57,502 nt of DNA from Flavobacteriales bacterium (GTDB lineage Bacteria; Bacteroidota; Bacteroidia; Flavobacteriales_F; PHOS-HE28). The stretch lies in NCBI GenBank assembly GCA_016705545.1, contig JADIYA010000022.1, forward strand, positions 1-57,502, in the 5' to 3' direction. Below the pieces are notes generated by a model. It was not told the DNA's origin, did not search any database, and saw only the letters and a program-made list of their open reading frames with translations. Each line of letters begins with the position of its first letter. The stretch's first letter is position 1. A program made the translations under genes and the position numbers. Below, piece by piece: positions 15,603-24,816 of the stretch.

Positions 15603-17024
15603 ATGCGCCTTTTCGCCCTCCTAGTCAGCATCGCGCTCAATCCTCTAGTGCAGGCGCAGTCCCACGGAATGATCTGGCAATTCGGCTACGATGTCGGCAT
15701 CGATTTCCATGCGTGCCAGCCGGATGTGATCACCGGTGGAAACGATGGATTCGAAGGATGCTCGGCGGTGAGCGGCCCTTCGGGCGACCTGCTCTTCTAC
15801 ACCAATGGGCAGAAGGTGTGGAACAGGGACCATGCGCAGATGCCCAATGGGGTGCTGCCCATCGCGAACAGCGGCTCACTCAGCCAGGTGATCATCGTGC
15901 AGCAGCCTGCATCAGCGAACGTGTTCCACATCGTCACCACCACCGTGCAAGGCACCGCTGCGGGCCACCTGCGCTCACATATCGTGGATATGAGCGCTGC
16001 GGGCGGTTACGGCGATGTGGTATCAGCGGGCAATCCGCTTTTCCCGGGCGGCGTGAGCTCCGAGCATGTCGCGGCGACCCGGCATGCCAACGGCACCGAT
16101 GTCTGGATCCTGGCGCATGCCTACCCGCAGAATGAGTTCCTCGCCTACCTGCTCACAGCAAGCGGCGTGGATGCCACACCGATCGTCTCCGTGGTCGGTC
16201 CTGCTTTCCCGGCCTGCGGCTCGAACATGAATGCGCGCGGCGAGATGCGCTTCAGTGTCGACGGTGAACGACTGGCGTTGGCGGGCAATGGCTCCGGCGA
16301 TACCCCCGATTCCGACGTGCTCGCCTTGTTCGCGTTCAACCGTGCGACAGGTGCCGTGAGCGATCCGTTGCTCTTGCCGCCATCGCGCGGCGATTTCGGC
16401 GTGGCCTTCTCGCCGGACGGCACCAAGCTCTATGGCGGCACCTGGAAGGCATTCAATTTCTTCTCCACCGATCACAACTACCTCTATCAATTCGACTTGA
16501 GCAGCAACGATCCTCAGACCATCATCGATAGTCGCGTCGTGCTGCTCGAATCCGTGATCACGGAAGCCTATGGCAGCATCAAGCTGGGACCCGATGGACG
16601 GATCTACGTGGCGCGCTATGCCGAAGGACACCTGGGCGTGATCAATTTCCCGAACCTGCCGGGACTGGCGTGCAACTATGAGGATGACGGCCTCTATTTG
16701 AACGGGGCCATCTGCGCGCATGGGTTGAACAACTACATCGAGTACGTGAACTGCGAGCCGATCGTGACCGGGACCGGTGAGGAGGAGGCGACGGCGGTCC
16801 AGTTCGTGCCGAATCCTTCGGCTGGCGGCTTCCTGGTCACGGGTCTCGAAGGCAGCAACCGGCTCTTTGTCCATGATGCCGCTGGGCGGACGATCATGGA
16901 TCGGACCATCGGCAGCACGGGGAGCCAGCGCATCGATGGCCTGCTGCCTGGCGGTTATCTGGCCACTATCACGGACAAGGATGGCAGCGTGCTCTCGCGG
17001 CAGCGCATCCTCGTCGTTCAATAG
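15603..17024 (+). CDS. T9SS-exported propeller-like protein
   Basis: The 473-residue secreted protein starts with a signal peptide (RLFALLVSIALNPLVQAQ). Next comes a region typical of Bacteroidota 'PKD/T9SS' surface proteins: IWQFGYDVGIDFHACQPDV, then GDLLFYTNGQKVWNRDHAQMPNG. Propeller-like strands follow with FSPDGTKLYGGTW and IKLGPDGRIYVARY. The C-terminus is a type A sorting domain (FVPNPSAGGFLVTGLEG to LPGGYLATITDKDG). The protein is probably displayed on the surface or released through T9SS; its ligand is unknown. The gene lies just downstream of a MITE, which may have altered its promoter. Confidence 0.78.
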   Translation: MRLFALLVSIALNPLVQAQSHGMIWQFGYDVGIDFHACQPDVITGGNDGFEGCSAVSGPSGDLLFYTNGQKVWNRDHAQMPNGVLPIANSGSLSQVIIVQQPASANVFHIVTTTVQGTAAGHLRSHIVDMSAAGGYGDVVSAGNPLFPGGVSSEHVAATRHANGTDVWILAHAYPQNEFLAYLLTASGVDATPIVSVVGPAFPACGSNMNARGEMRFSVDGERLALAGNGSGDTPDSDVLALFAFNRATGAVSDPLLLPPSRGDFGVAFSPDGTKLYGGTWKAFNFFSTDHNYLYQFDLSSNDPQTIIDSRVVLLESVITEAYGSIKLGPDGRIYVARYAEGHLGVINFPNLPGLACNYEDDGLYLNGAICAHGLNNYIEYVNCEPIVTGTGEEEATAVQFVPNPSAGGFLVTGLEGSNRLFVHDAAGRTIMDRTIGSTGSQRIDGLLPGGYLATITDKDGSVLSRQRILVVQ

Positions 17025-17027
17025 ACA

Positions 17028-17144
17028 TCAGAGCACGCCCATCGGCACGCGCTCACCACGGCGCCCATCGCATTTGCGCACGCTGTAGCTGCTGGCGCAG
17101 GAGCACAGCAACAGGATGAGGGCAAGGACCATGAGGGCTTTCAT
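17028..17144 (-). CDS. Small lipoprotein, 38 residues
   Basis: A short frame from ATG 17144 to TGA 17028 encodes a hydrophobic signal ending in a lipobox (LILLLCSC), then a polar tail SSYSVRKCDGRRGERVPMGVL. This has the layout of a lipoprotein signal peptide with the modified cysteine at residue 14 or 16 and a very short mature part. Tails of the form 'CDGxxGxxxPMGVx' are, as far as I recall, seen in small Flavobacteriales lipoproteins; this is from memory, not a search. Its stop lies 4 bases from the convergent T9SS gene. The function is unknown. Confidence 0.6.
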   Translation of the reverse strand: MKALMVLALILLLCSCASSYSVRKCDGRRGERVPMGVL

Positions 17145-17186
17145 GCATGCCTAACGCATGAATGGGTCGCCAACGTGCGTGGGAGA

Positions 17187-17684
17187 TCAGCTTGCATCGG
17201 CGAGACGCTCCACATAAATGCGGCTGCGCTCGCTGGCGATGCCATCAACTGTATGCCCAATGGTGCCGATCAGCATCAGCCCTAGGCCGACGCCCTTCCA
17301 CGTAGGCGTGCCGCCCATGAAGGCCAGGCAGACCCCGGCGATCAGCAGTACCGTCCAAGCGATCTTCAGCGGCAGCCAGGTGTTGTGAACGCCCGTCATG
17401 CGCGCGCCTTCCGTAGCGAGGAAGGCCTTCGCATCGGCCGTGATCTCCTTCGGGAATCGTTCCAGGCGCTGGTTGTTGCTGCGCAGCAGGAAAGGTCCGG
17501 CGGCTGCACCAAGCACGCCCACGATCAATACGGGCACCAGCATGCCGCGTGTAATCGTACCCGGCTCCGCCACCTTCCAGATCGCGAAGGCCAGCAGCAG
17601 GAACACGATGCCGCCCACGGTATAGCAGATGGCGCCGAGGCGCTCGCCCTTGTAGTATTCGGTCATGTGATGCAGGAGATCCAT
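17187..17684 (-). CDS. Four-helix membrane protein of unknown function
   Basis: The 165-residue protein has four hydrophobic segments: AICYTVGGIVFLLLAFAIW, MLVPVLIVGVLGAAAGPFLL, AWTVLLIAGVCLAFMGG and GVGLGLMLIGTIGHTV. They are arranged as two pairs around a soluble loop with LERFPKEITADAKAFLATEG. No known motif was recognised. It lies about 55 bases downstream of the damaged ppsA on the same strand but is itself intact. Confidence 0.65.
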   Translation of the reverse strand: MDLLHHMTEYYKGERLGAICYTVGGIVFLLLAFAIWKVAEPGTITRGMLVPVLIVGVLGAAAGPFLLRSNNQRLERFPKEITADAKAFLATEGARMTGVHNTWLPLKIAWTVLLIAGVCLAFMGGTPTWKGVGLGLMLIGTIGHTVDGIASERSRIYVERLADAS

Positions 17685-17738
17685 GGTGGGGAACGTGTCC
17701 GGCGAAATTGGCGAATCCTGCGGAAGCCGAGCCGCTTG

Positions 17739-19908
17739 TTACGCCTTCACCCCATCCACGCTCGGCACCTTCGCCTCCACCTCCGCGATCGCCTTGATCG
17801 TGCGCAGCAGTGAATCCGGCGTAACGCTGATGGAATCGATCCCGAGTTCCACCAGGAACTGCGCGAAGTCGGGGAAGTCGCTGGGGCCTTGGCCGCAGAT
17901 GCCCACCTTGGTCTTGGTCTTCTTGGCGCTGGTGATGAGCATGCGGAGCATCCGCTTCACGGCTTCGTTGCGCTCGTCGTAGAGGTGCGCCACCAAGGGC
18001 GCTGTCGCGGTCCAGGCCGAGGGTGAGCTGGGTGAGGTCGTTGCTGCCGATGGAGAAGCCATCGATGTACTTGGCGAACTCCTCGGCCAGGATGATGTTG
18101 CTGGGCACTTCGGCCATCAGGAAGAGCTCCAGACCCTCCTTGCCGCGGCTTCAAGCCGTATTCGTCCATCACGGCTTTCACCTTCTTCAGCTCTTCCACG
18201 GTGCGGCAGAAGGGCACCATCACCACCACGTTCTTCAGGCCCATCTTCTCGCGCACGCGGCGGATCGCCTTGCACTCCAGCCCGAAGGCTTCCTTGTACG
18301 CTTCGCTGTAGTAGCGCGAGGCGCCGCGCCAGCCGATCATCGGGTTCTCCTCGGTCGGCTCGAAGTGCTCGCCGCCCAAGAGGTTCTTGTACTCGTTGCT
18401 CTTGAAGTCGCTGAAGCGCACGATGACCTTGTTGGGGTAGAAGGCGCTGGCGATCTTGGCGATGCCGTAGCTCAGCTTCTTCACGAAGAAGGTCTCCTCG
18501 TCCTCGTAGCCGTTGATCAGGTAGCTGATGCGAATCGAGCAGGTCCGTGGCGTTGCCGCAACCCACGATGGCCGGCACGCCCATCTCGCGCGCCACGATG
18601 GCCGCGTGACAGGTCCGGCCGCCTTTGTTGGTGATGATGGCGCTGGCCTTCTTCATGATCGGCTCCCAATCGGGGTCGGTCATGTCGGTCACGAGCACAT
18701 CGCCCTGTTGGAAGTCCTTGCCGTCGGTGCCGCCACCGCGACCGTCGAGGCTGTACAGGATGCGCACCTTGCCGCTGCCGATGCGATCGCCGATGGCGAT
18801 GCCCTTGGTGATCATCTTCTCTCGCGCTCCGGTTTCAACTTGTATTCCACCACGCGGTCGCTGGCCTTGCGGCTGTGGATGGTCTCGGGCCGGGCTTGCA
18901 CGATGAAGAGCTTCTTGTTGAGCCCGTCCACGGCCCACTCCACGTCCATGGGGCACCAGTGGCCCTTTCTTGTCGCTGTAGTATTTCTCGATGGCGACCA
19001 CACTGCGCGAGATCTCCAACGCCTGATCATCGCTGATGCAGAAGCGATTGCGCATGCGGGCGCTCCATGGGGATCACGAGCACGGGCTTGCCGGGCTCCA
19101 CACCGTAGACCATCTTGCGGTCCTTGTTGCCGAGCTTCTTCTCGATGATGCTGCTGAAGCCTTCGTTGAGCGTGGGCTTGAACACCAGGAATTCATCGGG
19201 GCTCACGCTGCCCTGCACCACCATCTCGCCGAGGCCGTAGCTGCCGTTGATGAGCACCACGTCCTTGAAGCCGCTCTCGGTGTCGAGCGAGAAGGCCACG
19301 CCGGATGAGGCGAGATCGGAGCGCACCATCTTCTGCACCCCCACGCTCAGGCCGATGTTGAAGTGGTCGTACCCCAGGTTGTGGCGGTACACGATGGCGC
19401 GGTCGGTGAAGAGCGAGGCGAAGCAGTTGCGCACGGCCACGAGCAGTTCCTCCGGACCGCGCACGTTCAGGTAGGTCTCCTGCTGTCCGGCGAAAGAGGC
19501 ATCGGGAAGATCTTCCGCAGTCGCGGATGAGCGCACGGCCACATCGGTGGCATCCTGTCCGTACTGCTTGCTCATCTCGAGGTAGCGCGCCACGATGTCG
19601 TTGCTGATCGCCTCCGGGAACTTGCCGTTCTTCACCAAGGCACGCACGGCGAGGCCAGCGCGACGGATGCTCTCCACGTCCTCCGGGTCCATCTTATCGA
19701 TCAGCTCGCGGATCCTGGCATCGAGCTCGTTGAAGGCGATGAAGGCCTCATAGCTCGCCACGGTGACCACGAAGCCGCCGGGCACCTTCACGCCGAGCTT
19801 GCCCAGGTTTTGGATCATCTCCCCGAGGCTGGCGTTCTTGCCGCCCACGGTGGGGATGTCGGAGAGTTCGACTTCGTGGAGCCATTTGAGGTAAGCGGTG
19901 TCGGGCAT
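17739..19908 (-). pseudogene. ppsA: Phosphoenolpyruvate synthase, multiply frameshifted with an internal deletion
   Basis: PEP synthase converts pyruvate and ATP to PEP, AMP and phosphate in gluconeogenesis. The conserved protein can be followed across three frames: N-terminal ATP-grasp part (TVGGKNASLGEMI, AVRSSATAEDLPDASFAGQQ), phosphohistidine domain (NKGGRTCHAAIVAREMG), and TIM-barrel part (SDFKSNEYKNLLGG, PSNIILAEEFAKYIDGFSIG, GICGQGPSDFPDF). Frame changes fall near 19059, 18965, 18820, 18531, 18148 and 17998. Several are single extra bases next to short homopolymers (for example GGG at 17997-17999). Near 18531 about 100 residues are also missing, going straight from GCGNATDLL to ISYLINGYEDEETFF. 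The family segment with GVGLARLEF lies in the missing part. As written it cannot make an active enzyme; genuine decay and assembly error are both possible. Confidence 0.85.
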
Positions 19909-20018
19909 CTTGCAGCGGTTTGAATGGGAGCGTCATACGCGGCGCACCGGTTAAAGGTCGCTGCCAAGGTGATCCATCCTTCGGGAATCCATCGTGACGA
20001 TGCTCACCGTCCTTCGGG

Positions 20019-20026
20019 TACTTTGG
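20019..20026 (+). promoter_or_regulatory. -7 promoter element (TACTTTGG)
   Basis: TACTTTG matches TAnnTTTG and ends about 20 bases before ATG 20046, followed by CGCC as at other promoters in this window. Confidence 0.4.
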
Positions 20027-20045
20027 CGCCGCTGATCCCAGAGCC

Positions 20046-20531
20046 ATGGCAAACACCTTCCTTCCCGACGAAAGCGGCAGCGTTGAGCGTCCCGGCCTGA
20101 TCGCCGGTCTTGGCATCGCCACCTTCATCAATACCGGCCTCTTCACGCTGGTCTATGGCCTCGGCATCCTGGCCATGTTCGCCGTGCAGCAGATGCCCTT
20201 CGATGAGTTCAATGCACTCTTCGATGACGCGCGGACCATGCTCGGCGACGAGGACCCGGACAAGTTCGATTCGATGATCGCCATCCTGCACGCGCATGGC
20301 CCTGCCCTCATGGGTGTCTTCTTCCTGCGCACCGTGCTGCGCCTGGTGGGGGCCATCGGCATCTGGCGCGGAAGGCGCAACGGCTTCTACCTCTATGCAG
20401 GGGCGCAGTTGCTGGGGATCTTCGTGCCGCACCTGTACCTGCCTTGGGACATGCTCGGCGTCTTCGGTCCGCTGATGGCCGTTGGCATCACGGCGGCGTA
20501 CGGCAGCCAGCTGAAGCGGCTCGGGTCGTGA
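20046..20531 (+). CDS. Membrane protein of unknown function
   Basis: The 161-residue protein has a short polar N-terminus and about four hydrophobic segments: GLIAGLGIATFINTGLFTLVYG, LGILAMFAV, the region around FFLRTVLRLVGAIGIW, and YAGAQLLGIFV with MLGVFGPLMAVGITAAYG. Between segments is an acidic loop (FDDARTMLGDEDPDKFDSM). No catalytic motif was recognised. It lies between damaged ppsA and another frameshifted gene yet is intact. Confidence 0.65.
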   Translation: MANTFLPDESGSVERPGLIAGLGIATFINTGLFTLVYGLGILAMFAVQQMPFDEFNALFDDARTMLGDEDPDKFDSMIAILHAHGPALMGVFFLRTVLRLVGAIGIWRGRRNGFYLYAGAQLLGIFVPHLYLPWDMLGVFGPLMAVGITAAYGSQLKRLGS

Positions 20532-20771
20532 GCACCTAGATGGCAAGCCCTTTCACGGCAGCCACTGCGCCAGCCTTTGCCCGGCGTTGTGACCATGGTT
20601 GACCGACAGTTCGGTAGCGGCCGATGGAACAAGTGCCATGCGGAATGTGAGGGGTGGCATGCTGTGCCGCTGAGGCGGCAGGCCCTGCGCAAGTTCATGA
20701 GATCTGCTGGCGTGGTCCGGGTCGCCGTCCGAACCAACGAACATCCGCGACAGAGGGGCAGAAGGCCGCGC
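20532..20771. other. Intergenic stretch, no gene supported
   Basis: About 240 bases separate two converging genes. Open frames exist on the minus strand, but codon pattern and lack of motifs give no support for a gene. No clear terminator or repeat was seen. Confidence 0.4.
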
Positions 20772-21075
20772 TCAGTGCGTGGCCAGCTTGCGCACCATCT
20801 CCTGCGTGAGGCTGGAGGCATCCGGGCCGTAGGCGTTTACCAGGACCCCTTTGATATCGCCCGATTTCGAACTGATGGCATACACGATGCTCTGGTCCTC
20901 GGGGTCGGAATTGCCTTCGAAACGGTGGAACTCGTCGATCTCGAACTCAGCCGGATCGAGGTTGATGCCGCGCGCGTTGCAGACCACGCAATGCTCGGCC
21001 ACGGTAAGGTCGTCGGTAGCCGCGGCGCTGGAGGTCGTTCACAGCCTCGGAGAGCGTGGAATAAGCGTAGCGCAT
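20772..21075 (-). pseudogene. Small conserved protein (often labelled phosphoribosylpyrophosphate synthetase), one frameshift
   Basis: Joining two frames gives a protein of about 100 residues: MRYAYSTLSEAVNDLQRRGY, then DDLTVAEHCVVCNARGINL and FEIDEFHRFEGNSDPEDQSI to the stop. This matches a small Bacteroidota family often, and probably wrongly, named phosphoribosylpyrophosphate synthetase; the real PRPP synthetase is about three times longer. The frame breaks near 21015, where one extra base (GG instead of G on the plus strand) would restore it; the total length of 304 bases is one more than a multiple of three. TACCTTCG ends 4 bases before the ATG. Function is unknown. Confidence 0.7.
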
Positions 21076-21079
21076 GGAA

Positions 21080-21087
21080 CGAAGGTA
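21080..21087 (-). promoter_or_regulatory. -7 promoter element (TACCTTCG)
   Basis: On the minus strand TACCTTCG is followed by TTCC and then ATG 21075. The 4-base gap implies an mRNA starting at or near the start codon. Confidence 0.45.
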
Positions 21088-21252
21088 GGGGGCGCATTTT
21101 GCCATCCCTCAGGCGCAAGGTCGCCGAAGACGGCAGACCGCTGCGCAGGTTTGGGTGGGCCGCAATCAGCGGAAACCCTGCAATGGTCTAGGCAAGATCC
21201 GCAGCTGGGCGCCGGACAACGGGTCTCCGTGAGCTTAAGGCAAGATTTGTGG

Positions 21253-21905
21253 TTAAGACTCCTGGAAGAAGTCCTCATCAATTTGCTTGACTTCGTAAGA
21301 GGATTTCACCTGCACGCCCACGCAATAGGTATGCATCAAGTCAACAAGACCGCAAACCATCAGAACAACTTGCGGTGAGCAGCCTTCGCCTTTTGAATCG
21401 CTCCTTGGTCGAATTTCGAAGTGGTAACAAACCCTTGACGTATCGAGACCATATTACCGATAAAATCCGCACATCAGGATGCACTTTGTTCTGGGTGAAG
21501 CGCTTTGCTTGAATGTAGATTTAATCCAGCCCTAACGTTGTCTTCATTGACGATTGCATCGGTCCACCGCTATGTCTTGGGTTTCTCGAAAACTGACCGT
21601 TATCCCATATTCTCGCGAACCAATATCGGTTGAAGTCATCGGGTCGACCTGGAGAATGAACTCATCACACATCCGTTTGAGAGCACTTCCAATTGTTGGA
21701 TACACACTGTACAATCTTGGTGACATGGGTGGCACTTGAAATGCCTTCTGGCACGACCTGATCCTCACTTGGGATGATCCGAGCTTAGAATCCTGCAAGG
21801 CACGAATTGATCGGTCGTTAACCAGCGAGGTCACGCTTGGGTTAATCGCCTTTAGGAAATTTGGCGTAGCTTGCCGCAGGAAATTCGCATCGCCTAAAAA
21901 AAGAA
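21253..21905 (-). pseudogene. mrr: Decayed Mrr-type restriction endonuclease
   Basis: No frame is open throughout, but consecutive fragments on the minus strand match the catalytic and C-terminal parts of Mrr-family restriction enzymes. In order these are: a degenerate MGYGGS-like region (21600-21660), DAIVNED (near 21560), IYIQAKRF (21500-21520, the Q-x-K catalytic strand), GFVTTSKFDQGAIQKAKAAH (near 21375-21435), and QVKSSYEVKQIDEDFFQES at the end. The frames differ between these pieces, and an in-frame TAA sits directly before IYIQAKRF where a single T-to-A change would restore leucine. The stretch is visibly more AT-rich than its neighbours, suggesting foreign origin. Mrr enzymes cleave methylated DNA. 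The N-terminal wing is not recognisable. Confidence 0.65.
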
Positions 21906-21920
21906 AGGGACCAAGGTGAA

Positions 21921-24600
21921 TTAAGGTGGGGGTGGGTCGTCCACCAACTCCTTGTTCCTGTTCGGGATATCCTCCTTGCTGAAGGCCACCTTCTCATCCT
22001 CCTCCTTCAGCTTCAGCACAAGGGCGAGCGCATCGGGCACCACATCGCTGCAGAGCGTGAGGAAGCTGCCGGGTTTGGCGGTTGAGATGGCATGTCGGAT
22101 GGCTTCCTCCTCCTTCTTGATGATGATGTAGGGCTTGTTGGGGTCCACCTCCTTGATGCCCTTCACCATGAGCGCGATGATCTCGTCGTCGGTCTTGCCG
22201 CGCAGGTTGCGGTCCTGGCGGATGATGATCTCATCGAACATCTGCGCGCTGAGGCGGCCGAGGTTCACGGTGTCCTCGTCGCGGCGGTCGCCCACGCCGG
22301 CGATCACGCCCACTTTCGGGCTGTCCGGGATCTTGCTGAGGAACTTGCCGAGCGCCTCGAAGCCGTGCGGGTTGTGGGCGTAGTCCACCACCACCTGGAA
22401 GTTCTTGAACTGGAAGAGGTTCAGGCGGCCCGGTGTCTGCGCGGCGGATGGAACGAAGGTCATCAGCGCTTCGCGCAGCTCTTCGATCTTCACGCCTTGC
22501 ACGTAGGCGGCGAGCACGGCGGGCAGCACGTTCTGGATGTTGAAGACCGCCTTGCCACCGTAGGTGATGGGGATGTTCACGGCCTTCTCGATACGCAGCT
22601 TCCACTCGCCCTTGCTGATGGTGACGAAGCCGTTCTCGTAGATCGCGGCCAGGCCACCCAGCTTGCAGTGCTGGCGGATCAAGCGGTTGTTCTCGTCGAG
22701 GCTGAAGAGGGCGATCTTGCAATCGCACTGCTTGCGCATGGCCATCACGAGCTCATCGTCGGCGTTGAGGATGGCGTAGCCATCGCGACGCACGCTGCGC
22801 GGCACGGTGCTCTTCACATGGGCGAGTTCCTCCAGCGTGTGGATGTCCTTCAAGCCCAAGTGATCGGCCGCCACGTTGGTGACGATGGCCACATCGCAAT
22901 GCTCGAAGCCGAGACCGCTGCGCACCAGGCCACCGCGCGCTGTTTCCAGTACGGCCATGTCCACCACGGGTTCCTTCAACACGAACTGCGCGCTGGCCGG
23001 GCCAGTGCAATCGCCTTTCATCAGCAGGCGGTTCATGATGTACACGCCGTCGCTGCACGTCATGCCCACCTTGTAGCCCACGCTGCGCATGAGGTGCGCT
23101 GGTGAGGCGCGTGGTCGTGGTCTTTCCGTTCGTTCCGGTGATGGCGATGATGGGGATTCGGCTCGGCGTGCCCGGCGGGAAGAGCATGTCCACCACGGGT
23201 TCCGCCACGTTCTTGCCGATGCCGCCGGTGGGATCCAAGTGCATGCGGAAACCGGGGGCGGCATTCACTTCGAGCACAGCACCGCCTGATTCGTTCAATG
23301 GCAGGCTGATGTCGTCCGTCATGATGTCGATGCCGCAGATGTCGAGATCGATGATGCGGCTGATGCGCTCGGCGAGGAAGACGTTGAACGGATGCACCAC
23401 TTCGGTGACATCGTCGGCGGTGCCGCCGGTGCTGAGGTTGGCGGTGGCCTTCAGGTAAACGGTCTCGTCCTTCGCCGGAACGCTATCGGGCGTGAGGCCT
23501 TTGAGCGCGAGCAGCTTCAGCGTGTGATCGTCGATGTCGATGCGCGTGAGCACGTTCTCGTGGCCGTAGCCGCGACGCGGGTCCTTGTTCACCTCATCGG
23601 CCAGCTGCGCGATGGTGCTCTTGCCATCACCGACCACGCAGGCCGGCGTGCGTTTCGCCGCGCAGATGAAGCGGTGGTTGATCACGAGCAAGCGGTGATC
23701 AAGTCCGGTGATGTAGCGCTCCACGATTACGCTGCGGCTGATCTCCTTCGCCTTGGCCAAAGCCACCTTGGCTTCTTCCAAAGTCTTGATGCCGATGGTG
23801 GCGCCGCGTCCGTGGTTGCCGCCGACGGGCTTGATCACGCATGGATAGCCGACGCTTTGCAGAGCAGCTTCCAGTCCTTCCTCGGTGCGCACCACGCGGC
23901 CTTTCGGGACCGGGATCTCGTAGCTCTCCAGCAGTTGCTTGGTCTCCTCTTTGTCGCACGCGATCTCCACGCCGATGTTGCTGGTCTTGCTGGTGATGGT
24001 GGCGCGGATCCGCTTCTGGTGGATGCCGTGCCCGAGTTGCACCAGGCTCTGTCCATTCAAGCGCAGGTAGGGGATGCCGCGCGAGACCGCCTCTGCCACG
24101 ATGCTGCCGGTGCTGGGCCCGAGCCGCGATTCTTCGCGCAACTCGCGCATTTTCTGGATGTCGTCCTGCAGGTCGTACTTCTCCCCACTGATCAGCGCCT
24201 CGGCGATCCGCACGGCGGCTTTCGCCGCATACATGCCCACAGGTTCCTCGATGTAGCTGAAGACGACGTTGTACACGCCTTCGTCGCGCGTGCTCCGCGT
24301 GCGTCCGAATCCCGTTTCCATTCCCGCCAGCGTCTGGATCTCCAGCGCGATGTGCTCGATCACATGGCCCATCCATGTGCCGCGCTTCACGCGTTCCCAG
24401 AAGCCGCCTTCCTTGTCCTCGCTGCAGCGATGGCTGACCATGGTAGGCAGCAGCGCTGTGATGCGCTCGTAGAATCCCGGGATCTTGTCCGTGGGCTTCT
24501 GCTCCAGGTCCTCGATGTCGAGGCGCATGACAATGAGGTGGTGGCGACGGACCGACCAGTAATTGGGGCCACGCATGGCCTTGAGTTCGAGGATGCGCAT
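21921..24600 (-). pseudogene. cphA: Cyanophycin synthetase with one frameshift
   Basis: CphA polymerises aspartate and arginine with ATP into cyanophycin, a nitrogen and carbon store. Joining two frames gives about 892 residues, the full length of a CphA1-type enzyme. The N-terminus is RGPNYWSVRRHHLIVM. A central ATP-grasp domain adds arginine or aspartate (PVGGNHGRGATIGIKT, EVNAAPGFRMHLDPTGG), and a C-terminal Mur-ligase-like domain carries the P-loop GTNGKTTTTRLT. The frame breaks near 23100, just after this P-loop: an extra base between RLT and AHLMRSVGYKVGMTC. The total length, 2680 bases, is one more than a multiple of three. If the break is real, the Mur-like active site is destroyed. 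It is divergent from cyanophycinase (24817). Confidence 0.85.
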
Positions 24601-24780
24601 CGGGGTAAGCGTGAGGCGTTGCGGGTTGGCTGATTCAATCGAAGCCGGTCACTGCGAACTGCGAGTTGCGTGGCAGGAAGCAGCCTGCGGCCTTTGATGA
24701 TGGGAGTGGTGAAAACCCCTATGCAAGGAACCCTGTTCATACTTCGGCAACACAGGGATTACGTGGAGCGGTGCATCCTG

Positions 24781-24788
24781 TACTTTGG
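24781..24788 (+). promoter_or_regulatory. -7 promoter element (TACTTTGG) for cyanophycinase
   Basis: TACTTTG matches the Bacteroidota consensus and ends 28 bases before the cyanophycinase ATG, in the 216-base divergent region shared with cphA. Confidence 0.45.
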
Positions 24789-24816
24789 CTGCCGGGGGCG
24801 GGGGTAAACGCAACGA

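Noticed and set aside
20553..20744. Minus-strand frame ending GQRLAQWLP
   Set aside because: No recognisable family and no promoter or start context. In GC-rich DNA such frames are common by chance.
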